DNA of 64,000 nt, from contig CAADTH010000064.1 in NCBI GenBank assembly GCA_900751885.1, positions 186,001-250,000 of the forward strand, written 5' to 3'. Positions 57,902 to 64,000 of this stretch are shown piece after piece. Source of the stretch: Clostridia bacterium. Lineage in GTDB: Bacteria > Bacillota > Clostridia > UBA1381. The position numbers and the translations under genes were made by a program. Position 1 is the stretch's first letter. Each line of letters opens with the position of its first letter. The notes under the pieces are model-generated. The model searched no databases and had not been told where the DNA came from. It saw nothing but the letters and a program-made list of their open reading frames with translations.

Positions 57902-60286
57902 TTGAAAGCAATTATCATGGCTGGCGGAGAAGGCAGCAGACTCCGGCCTTTGACTGACAGCCTGCCAAAACCGATGGTTCCTGTTATGAGCCGTCCGGTC
58001 ATGGAATATATTATCTCGCTTCTTCGCAGGCATCATATCATAGATATCGGAATTACGCTGAAATTTATGCCCGACGTCATTCGGGAGCATTTTGGAGACG
58101 GCAGCAGGTTTGGCGTGCATATCACGTACTTTACAGAAACCGCACCGCTTGGAACGGCGGGAAGCGTGAAAAACGCACAGGACTTTCTTGACGACACGTT
58201 CTTTGTAATCAGCGGAGACGCGCTGACAGATATCAATCTTTCCGACGCACTGCGGTTTCACAGAGAAAAGCAGGCTGACGCCACCTTGATTGTCAAGCAG
58301 GTTGAAAATCCACTCGAATATGGGATTGTCGTCACTGATTCAGAGCAAAACGTCATCCGCTTTCTGGAAAAGCCAACATGGAGTGAGGTGTTTTCCGATA
58401 CCGCAAACACTGGAATCTATATTTTAGAGCCGGATATTTTAAATCAATTCAGCCGGAACCGCGCGTTTGATTTCAGCAAGGATTTATTTCCGCTTTTGAT
58501 GGATCAGAAAAAGAAGCTGGTTGCATACAATACCAACGGGTATTGGTGTGATATCGGAGATTTGTCCTCCTATCTGCAATGCCACTGCGATATATTGGAT
58601 AAAAAAATTACACTCCCTATCCCCGCGAAGGAGGTACTGCCGGGTATTTGGATGGGAGATGGCGTACAGGTGGCAAAGGGCGCCAAGCTGACTGCTCCTT
58701 TGATGCTTGCATCCGGGGTATCGGTTGGATCGGGTGCAGAGGCAGGTCCATACTGCGTGGCAGACGAATATGCTGTGATAGAAGGAAGGATAGAAAACAG
58801 CATCATTGGAAAGCTGACACAAATCAAAGAGAATGCCAGTGTTACAAAGAGCATTACCGCTTCGGACTGCGTGGTGTCGAGCGGCAGCCAGATTCAAGGA
58901 AATTGTGTGATTGGCCGCAATGTCACGCTCGGCGAAAATGTGGTTGTGAAGCCATCCATTAAAATATGGCCGGACAAGGTGGTTGACGCAGATTTGACAA
59001 TCGGAAGAAATCTGGTATCAGGCACGCACTACGGGAAGCGGTTGTTTGAAGAGCGGACGCTGTCAGGAGAAATCAATGTCGATATTTCGCCTGAAACCAT
59101 TTCAAAAATTGCATCTATTTTTGTGGGGCTTGAACAGAAAGGACGGTTTGCACTCGGATACGACGCAAGTGCAGAGGCGTTGATGTTTTACTATGCGGCG
59201 TGTGCAGGGCTGTTGTCCGCAGGTGCAAACGCGTATTTGCTGGGGATGACGCTTTTGCCTGCTGTCCGTGAGGCGGTACAGAGAGAGAATTTAAGCGGAG
59301 GCATCTATATTCGGATTGAAAACGGACACATCATCCTTTGCCTCATCAATTCCTCTGGCGGAGATATCACAAAAGAGACGCAGAGATCAATCGAAACTCT
59401 TTTTTCGCGCGAGGATTTTTCTCGCTGTGAAGCGCATGATATCAAGCCAATCTCTCATGATCCCTCCCATCTCGACCGCTATACAGATGGACTGTGCCGC
59501 TTTTTTCCGAGTCTTCCGCTCTCAATTCTGTGCAATACGCAAAACGGCTTAATCCATCAGATTTTATCACGGATTGCCTATCAAAACAGCCTGTCTGTGC
59601 ATAGCACTTCCCTTGGGCATTCTGTAGAAAATGAAACGCGGTTAAAATCATTATCCAGGCAGTTTGATTTGACCGCAATCATAGAGCAAGACTGTACCGC
59701 AATTCATCTGATGGACAAGCAAGGGAATCTCGTACGCCCGGATCAGCTTGAGCTGATAAAGGCGGTATTGTATCTCAATTTGAATCTATCGGGCAAATGC
59801 TTATACATTCCGAATACCGCCCCTGACGAGCTTGAAGCGCTCGCACAAAAACATCAATGCCGCATTATCCGGACAAAATCCTCTCCCGAGGACAGAATGG
59901 AGGCACTTTGTCACGACAGAATGCAGTTTCGGATTCAATTCGACGCAATTTTTTCTTTGCTTCTGCTTTGTGATTATCTCCACCGCAACCAACTCACGTT
60001 TTCCGAGCTTCTCTCTTCCCTGCCGGACAGCCATATGGCACAGAAGGAAGCGGTATGCCCATCCCAATACAAGGGAGAGGTTATCAGGATGCTCATTCAA
60101 AAAAATCAAGATAAAAAGCTGGAGCTTTCCGAGGGAGTTAAAATTTTTCTCAATCAGGGCTGGGTATTGATTGTGCCGGATCACTACCGTCAGGTGTGCC
60201 GCATCATCACGCAGGGATTTAGTGAGGAGTATGCGGACGAGCTTGCACAATTTTACAAGTCGCAAATAGAAGCATTCAAGAAATAG
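57902..60286 (+). CDS. Sugar-phosphate nucleotidyltransferase fused to a degenerate phosphomannomutase domain
   Basis: A 794-residue fusion. Residues 1-235 form a nucleotidyltransferase ([41 protein letters not shown]), residues about 250-350 a left-handed hexapeptide repeat, and residues about 370-794 a phosphoglucomutase-like region. The last part lacks the catalytic TASHNP-type serine loop: the equivalent region reads [13 protein letters not shown]. The first half should make GDP-mannose or a similar NDP-sugar; the second half is probably structural or regulatory. The start is TTG at 57902 with GGAAAGGG upstream. It lies divergent from spoIIP and before a flippase gene. Confidence 0.9.
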   Translation: MKAIIMAGGEGSRLRPLTDSLPKPMVPVMSRPVMEYIISLLRRHHIIDIGITLKFMPDVIREHFGDGSRFGVHITYFTETAPLGTAGSVKNAQDFLDDTFFVISGDALTDINLSDALRFHREKQADATLIVKQVENPLEYGIVVTDSEQNVIRFLEKPTWSEVFSDTANTGIYILEPDILNQFSRNRAFDFSKDLFPLLMDQKKKLVAYNTNGYWCDIGDLSSYLQCHCDILDKKITLPIPAKEVLPGIWMGDGVQVAKGAKLTAPLMLASGVSVGSGAEAGPYCVADEYAVIEGRIENSIIGKLTQIKENASVTKSITASDCVVSSGSQIQGNCVIGRNVTLGENVVVKPSIKIWPDKVVDADLTIGRNLVSGTHYGKRLFEERTLSGEINVDISPETISKIASIFVGLEQKGRFALGYDASAEALMFYYAACAGLLSAGANAYLLGMTLLPAVREAVQRENLSGGIYIRIENGHIILCLINSSGGDITKETQRSIETLFSREDFSRCEAHDIKPISHDPSHLDRYTDGLCRFFPSLPLSILCNTQNGLIHQILSRIAYQNSLSVHSTSLGHSVENETRLKSLSRQFDLTAIIEQDCTAIHLMDKQGNLVRPDQLELIKAVLYLNLNLSGKCLYIPNTAPDELEALAQKHQCRIIRTKSSPEDRMEALCHDRMQFRIQFDAIFSLLLLCDYLHRNQLTFSELLSSLPDSHMAQKEAVCPSQYKGEVIRMLIQKNQDKKLELSEGVKIFLNQGWVLIVPDHYRQVCRIITQGFSEEYADELAQFYKSQIEAFKK

Positions 60287-60298
60287 TATCATTTCAGA

Positions 60299-60349
60299 TA
60301 ACATATCATTAGGAATTTAGGAATTTGCCTGGTGATATGTTACTTTTTT
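60299..60349 (+). terminator. Intrinsic terminator after the fusion gene
   Basis: TAACATATCA and its complement (10-bp arms), with a 24-base loop, followed by CTTTTTT. Long-loop but with a good T run. Confidence 0.7.
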
Positions 60350-60382
60350 ATAGAAAACCCGTGATAAATTAAACAAAACGAC

Positions 60383-60411
60383 TTGATTCTATCAATAAAA
60401 AGTCATATAAT
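60383..60411 (+). promoter_or_regulatory. Sigma-A promoter of the flippase gene
   Basis: TTGATT (60383-60388) and TATAAT (60406-60411), 17-bp spacer, 40 bp upstream of the start. Confidence 0.75.
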
Positions 60412-60450
60412 AATTGGTATTGTTTTATTTTGCGAAAGGAACCGGACGAT

Positions 60451-62112
60451 ATGAAAGAGATAAAAGAGGTCAAACAGCATTCTTTTATGAAGAATGTCGC
60501 GATTATTTTGATGTCCCAGATGATGGTTAAAATTTTGGGAATGGTTTACCGGCTGGTAATTACGAACATAGAGGGGTTTGGAGACAAGGGAAACGGATTT
60601 TATAACGCAGGATTTCAGATTTACACGCTGCTTTTGGCAATTTCCTCTGTCGGTATTCCGAATGCCATTGCAAAAATGGTCTCAGAAAAAACGGCATTGG
60701 GAGATTACCGCGGTGCGCATAAGATATTTAAAACTGCGTTTTTTCTGTTTGCGGCAATTGGATTTGTCTGCTCCCTTGCACTATTTTTTGGCGCGGGCTT
60801 TATCGCGGATGTCATCATTGAAATGCCCGGTGTAAAATACACACTGATGGCGCTCTCGCCTTCTATCTTTTTCGTCTGCGTATCGTCGGTCATCCGCGGA
60901 TATTTCGGCGGACTGCAAAATATGAACGCAACGAGCACCTCACAGATTTTAGAGCAGGTTTTCAAATGTACCTGCACAATTTTGATTGTACTTGTTTTGG
61001 TTGGACAAAGCCCTGAAATCATGGCGGCAGGGGCAAATCTTGCAACGTCGATTGCAACGGTTTTGAGCTTTTCCTATCTTCTGGTTTTCTATCAGCGGCG
61101 CAAAAAGGGAATCTGGGAAAAAGCGCGTACCTCCGCTGTGGAAACGCAAAATAAACCTCTTATGCTTATCATCAAGAGCATTTTAATGATTTCTATTCCG
61201 ATTTCACTGGGTTCTATCATCACGGCAATCAACCGCGTGATCGACACGGCGACAATTACACGTGGAATCGAGGTTGCGTTTGCAAATGGAATTCCGGGAC
61301 AGTTTGGCATCCCAACCGCAAAGCAATTGCAGGACGAGGCGGTGCGGCTCGCCGGACTGCTCTCGAAAAGTGATGTACTGATCAACATGCCGCTTGCACT
61401 CAACATCGCATTTTCCACTGTATTGGTGCCATCTGTATCGAGTGCACTGGCACTTGGAGACAAAAAATCAGCCGCAGGCAAGGTGTCGTATTCCCTCTTG
61501 GTATCCATTATGCTGATTCTCCCCTGTGCGGTCGGATATATCACGCTCGCGAAGCCTATCTATCTGCTTCTCTATCCGAATGCAAAGCTTGGATATGACT
61601 TATTACAGCTGAGCGCTGTGGCACTGATTTTTACCGCGCTCAACCAGACGATATCTGGTTCGCTCCAGGGGATGGGCAAGGTATTTGTACCCGCGACGGG
61701 ATTGCTGTTCGGATGTATTGCAAAGGTGATTTTGAATATTATTCTAATCAGACAGACGAATATCAATATTTACGGCGCGGCAATCAGTTCGATTGTGTGC
61801 CAGATGATTGCGTTTGGTATTTGCTTTGCTGTCCTTGCGAAGAACCTGACACTGAAAATCAGCTTCTTTAAATATATCGCAAAGCCGCTTCTCGCGAGCA
61901 TAATCATGGGAATCACAGCGGTTGCATCATACAAGGGGCTGATGATGGCTGTGCACCGCAATATGATTGCGACGCTCGGTGCAATCGTGATTGCGGCTGT
62001 CGTTTATTTTGTATGTGTCCTGGTGTTTCGGATTATGAACAAGGAGGAAATCTCAATGCTTCCGATGGGAAAGAAAATCGTAAAGAAATTAGAACAGATG
62101 CGGATTTATTGA
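60451..62112 (+). CDS. SpoVB/MurJ-type polysaccharide flippase (MOP superfamily)
   Basis: A 553-residue protein with about 14 membrane helices of the oligosaccharidyl-lipid flippase family. The N-terminal NVAIILMSQMMVKILGMVYRLVIT and the GFGDKGNGFYNAGFQIYTLLLAISSVGIPNAIAKMVSE region match SpoVB/YtgP proteins of Firmicutes, which move lipid II for cell wall or spore cortex. AAAGGAACCGG precedes the ATG at 60451. Whether it is the cortex-specific SpoVB or a vegetative lipid II flippase is not decided by sequence; the good sigma-A promoter favours at least some vegetative expression. Confidence 0.9.
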   Translation: MKEIKEVKQHSFMKNVAIILMSQMMVKILGMVYRLVITNIEGFGDKGNGFYNAGFQIYTLLLAISSVGIPNAIAKMVSEKTALGDYRGAHKIFKTAFFLFAAIGFVCSLALFFGAGFIADVIIEMPGVKYTLMALSPSIFFVCVSSVIRGYFGGLQNMNATSTSQILEQVFKCTCTILIVLVLVGQSPEIMAAGANLATSIATVLSFSYLLVFYQRRKKGIWEKARTSAVETQNKPLMLIIKSILMISIPISLGSIITAINRVIDTATITRGIEVAFANGIPGQFGIPTAKQLQDEAVRLAGLLSKSDVLINMPLALNIAFSTVLVPSVSSALALGDKKSAAGKVSYSLLVSIMLILPCAVGYITLAKPIYLLLYPNAKLGYDLLQLSAVALIFTALNQTISGSLQGMGKVFVPATGLLFGCIAKVILNIILIRQTNINIYGAAISSIVCQMIAFGICFAVLAKNLTLKISFFKYIAKPLLASIIMGITAVASYKGLMMAVHRNMIATLGAIVIAAVVYFVCVLVFRIMNKEEISMLPMGKKIVKKLEQMRIY

Positions 62113-62126
62113 GATATATGAGAAAT

Positions 62127-62160
62127 AAAAAAGATGACAGAATGTTCTGTCATCTTTTTT
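62127..62160 (+). terminator. Intrinsic terminator after the flippase gene
   Basis: AAAAAAGATGACAGA and complement (15-bp arms) around ATGT. Confidence 0.92.
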
Positions 62161-62225
62161 ATTGGCATAGGCTGTCTGACAGATACATAGGATAGAGATA
62201 AAGAAAGGTGAAAGGAGAAACTGTT

Positions 62226-62759
62226 ATGGCTAGAGTAGCAAGAGTACAGCAAGCACCACCGCCAGTACCGGCGGCCGGCTTAATCGGACAGGCGGAGTCG
62301 ATCTATGTGAAAAACCCTACATACAATATTTATATCTTAAATACCATCAATCCACACTTTATCAATGTAACGGATGCAAATTTATATTCCATTTGCTATC
62401 GTCCAAACCGCAGCGGCGTGGGAGGCGTGACTTATCGTCTGCCAAATCATAACAATCAAACTGTTACGATTTATCATTACAGCAATTATCAGGGGCATGC
62501 CGTTAATTACACGGGAACTTTTGCATTTATAGGAATTGACGTGAGGGATATTTCAGTGCCGCTGTCCTATAACAGAAATCAATGGGTGTCAGCTAGCAGA
62601 AGCGTGTTCTCTGAGCTGGATACGAATTTAGGGTTTCTGATTTTTGCAGAGGGACATCACAGTGGAGGGCGAGATGTTTCGAATCAATACCGCATCGACC
62701 GTGCAGATACGGCAAAATTTCCGGCGTTTCAGGTAGATAGAGATATTGTTTTGGATTAA
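62226..62759 (+). CDS. Unrecognised 177-residue protein
   Basis: No family recognised. The N-terminus (MARVARVQQAPPPVPAAG) is Pro/Ala-rich and lacks a hydrophobic signal; the remainder is beta-rich, with many Asn, Tyr, Ile and Ser residues (PTYNIYILNTINPHF, NHNNQTVTIYHYSNYQGH), only one Cys and no membrane segment. The style suggests a secreted-like or coat-like structural protein, but this is impression. AAGGAG precedes the ATG at 62226. Terminators close both sides, so it is monocistronic. CATAGGATA at 62186-62194 equals the sigma-K/E -10 form CATANNNTA, without a clear -35. Confidence 0.8.
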   Translation: MARVARVQQAPPPVPAAGLIGQAESIYVKNPTYNIYILNTINPHFINVTDANLYSICYRPNRSGVGGVTYRLPNHNNQTVTIYHYSNYQGHAVNYTGTFAFIGIDVRDISVPLSYNRNQWVSASRSVFSELDTNLGFLIFAEGHHSGGRDVSNQYRIDRADTAKFPAFQVDRDIVLD

Positions 62760-62793
62760 AAAAAAGCTGATACAAAATTGTATCAGCTTTTTT
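62760..62793. terminator. Bidirectional intrinsic terminator
   Basis: AAAAAAGCTGATACAA and complement (16-bp arms) with a 2-base loop, between convergent genes; the T run serves the plus strand and the A run the minus. Confidence 0.93.
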
Positions 62794-62799
62794 TAGCGA

Positions 62800-63348
62800 T
62801 TATTTCCGGTATTTTTTCTGTCCTATCTCGTAAAGGTCATTTCCTTCACAGTCTATCAATACCACAGCAGGTAAATCCTCGACTACCAACCGTCGAATTG
62901 CTTCTGTGCCCAAGTCCTCATATGCCACGACCTCCGCTTTCTTGACTGACTTTGCAATCAGCGCACCTGCGCCGCCGATTGCGCCAAAATAAATCGCTTT
63001 GTTCTGCTTCATGCTTTCTATGACCTTTTCTGAGCGTGCACCCTTTCCCAGCATCGCACAAAGTCCGTGGTCCAGTAGAAGCGGTGTGAATTTGTCCATA
63101 CGTCCGGCTGTCGTCGGTCCGCAGGAGCCGATAACCTGTCCCGGCTTTGCTGGACATGGACCAGCATAGTAAATGAGCTGTCCATTCAGGTCGATTGGAA
63201 ATGTGCCGTTTTTTTCGTATTCCTCCGCCATGCGCTGGTGCGCCGCGTCACGTGCTGTATAAATTGTGCCGGAAATCAGGACACTATCCCCTGCTTTCAG
63301 TTTCTGTATCTCCGCTCTGTCAATTGGTGCTGTTACTTGAATTGGCAT
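62800..63348 (-). CDS. Class I fumarate hydratase-type Fe-S hydro-lyase, beta subunit
   Basis: A 182-residue protein matching the C-terminal/beta part of class I fumarases and L-tartrate dehydratase (FumA C-terminus, TtdB). Landmarks are LKAGDSVLISGTIYTARDAAHQR, IYYAGPCPAKPGQ, SCGPTTAGRMD and FGAIGGAGAL. It works only with an alpha subunit carrying the 4Fe-4S cluster, which normally precedes it; here the upstream neighbour is a HAD phosphatase gene (29-bp overlap), so the alpha gene must lie beyond the window or elsewhere. Fumarate versus tartrate specificity is not settled. GGAGGACG precedes the ATG. Confidence 0.88.
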   Translation of the reverse strand: MPIQVTAPIDRAEIQKLKAGDSVLISGTIYTARDAAHQRMAEEYEKNGTFPIDLNGQLIYYAGPCPAKPGQVIGSCGPTTAGRMDKFTPLLLDHGLCAMLGKGARSEKVIESMKQNKAIYFGAIGGAGALIAKSVKKAEVVAYEDLGTEAIRRLVVEDLPAVVLIDCEGNDLYEIGQKKYRK

Positions 63349-64000
63349 TGTTTTCGTCCTCCAAAAGCATTTCTGCGCTATCTAAAATGTAGGTTGCATG
63401 ATTTTGTTCAAAAAAAGCCCTGCCGGTTTGTCCTTCTGCGCCTGTGAGTACTGCGGCAAAGTCCGCGCCCATTGCCTGGGCGGCAAACAGGTCTGCCCCT
63501 GCATCACCGACAATCAACAGTGCGTTGATTGGGGCTTTGTCATATTGACCCAAAACCAGTTTTTCATCGTCAACGCGTTCACCGAACAGTGCCCTTAAAA
63601 ACAGGTATGGATGAGGCTTTGTCAGCGTTTGCGCGATTTTATTGTCTGAAAGCGCGTGCTCTGCACGAATCACATGGTCATAGTTGATGAGTCCGTCGTC
63701 CGCGATATATTGCCTGATACCCCACTTTTCAAGCGGTGCGGCAATCTCTGCGTATGGACGTCCTGTGCCGGTACAAACCCGTTTTCCGCTTTCGTGCAAA
63801 AGACGAAAGAGTGTCTGCATGTTTTCAAAATCAATAATCGGCTTTTCTTCGTACAGCAAACCGTTTTTCCCCGGCTGTTTGGGCGGATACCCGTACTGCC
63901 GGCAAAAGAGCGTATCACCCAAAAACCACTCCTGAAACGTCTGTTGTATTTGGTTCCAAAGTGTGCCGTTTCGGGCGCACTTCTCTATCGGAAAGTGCAA
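63320..64000 (-). CDS. HAD-family hydrolase, C-terminal part (cut by window edge)
   Basis: At least 226 residues; the gene continues past 64000, since the N-terminal DxDGT nucleophile motif of the HAD fold is not in the visible part. What can be seen is a cap region, the motif II-like VCTGTGRPYAEI, a Lys/His region (TKPHPYLFLRAL) typical of motif III, and motif IV LLIVGDAGADLFAAQAMGADFAAVLTG. This is the phosphoglycolate phosphatase/haloacid dehalogenase-like group; the substrate is unknown. The stop overlaps the next gene by 29 bp. Confidence 0.8.
   Translation of the reverse strand: MHFPIEKCARNGTLWNQIQQTFQEWFLGDTLFCRQYGYPPKQPGKNGLLYEEKPIIDFENMQTLFRLLHESGKRVCTGTGRPYAEIAAPLEKWGIRQYIADDGLINYDHVIRAEHALSDNKIAQTLTKPHPYLFLRALFGERVDDEKLVLGQYDKAPINALLIVGDAGADLFAAQAMGADFAAVLTGAEGQTGRAFFEQNHATYILDSAEMLLEDENNANSSNSTN

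Overview
The window is a gene-dense stretch of a Gram-positive, endospore-forming anaerobe of the class Clostridia, most likely a member of or close to the Lachnospiraceae. The evidence is the set of sporulation genes (YtxC, YunB, a SpoIVFB-type site-2 protease, SpoIIP, a SpoVB-type flippase), Firmicute-type regulation (PyrR attenuation, a LexA box of the Bacillus type, strong AGGAGG ribosome binding sites, sigma-A promoters with 17-bp spacers), a rubredoxin/flavodiiron pair typical of anaerobes, and the dgt-dnaG-rpoD gene order. The family-level placement is inference. I saw no rRNA, tRNA, insertion sequence, prophage or CRISPR array.

Layout. 1-6.5 kb: WalRK two-component system (left edge), the FtsK/SpoIIIE translocase, a YgiQ radical SAM protein overlapping folD, and a small Cys-containing protein. 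6.5-10.7 kb: mtaB, a Crh/HPr-like protein with a 62-bp tandem hairpin repeat in its 3' region, rbgA, lepB and rplS with a leader. 10.8-20.5 kb: an HtrA protease, hisS-aspS behind a very short hairpin leader, a four-gene Gld-like ABC exporter cluster and an alpha/beta hydrolase. 20.5-33.3 kb (minus strand): ytxC, a DUF6873-like gene, an M20 amidohydrolase, ligA, yunB, thrS (without TGS domain) and a LexA-controlled uvrB-orf-uvrA operon. 33.4-34.5 kb: a regulatory-looking non-coding stretch, a tiny ORF and a nucleotidyltransferase, the most accessory-looking part of the window.

34.6-44.9 kb (minus): rsmE with a membrane protein, a divergent polysaccharide deacetylase, rubredoxin plus flavodiiron protein (probable O2/NO detoxification), prmA, dnaG-rpoD, dgt, a flavodoxin-fold reductase. 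44.2-50.5 kb: the pyrimidine operon pyrR-B-C-F-K-D plus a methyltransferase, with promoter, PyrR-binding loop and terminator all visible. 50.5-56.4 kb: a SpoIVFB-like protease with a short SpoIVFA-like partner, an ASCH/PUA-like protein, lepA and a GT-C-like membrane protein. 56.6-64 kb: spoIIP, a nucleotidyltransferase-phosphomutase fusion, a SpoVB-type flippase, a protein I do not recognise, a fumarase beta subunit and the end of a HAD phosphatase gene.

Most of this is housekeeping chromosome. The items least explained by known families are the 62-bp repeat array (8209-8410), the unrecognised 177-residue protein (62226-62759), the regulatory region at 33.4-33.9 kb, and the A/T-flanked palindrome at 54738-54774. 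No complete novel defence or mobile system is visible.
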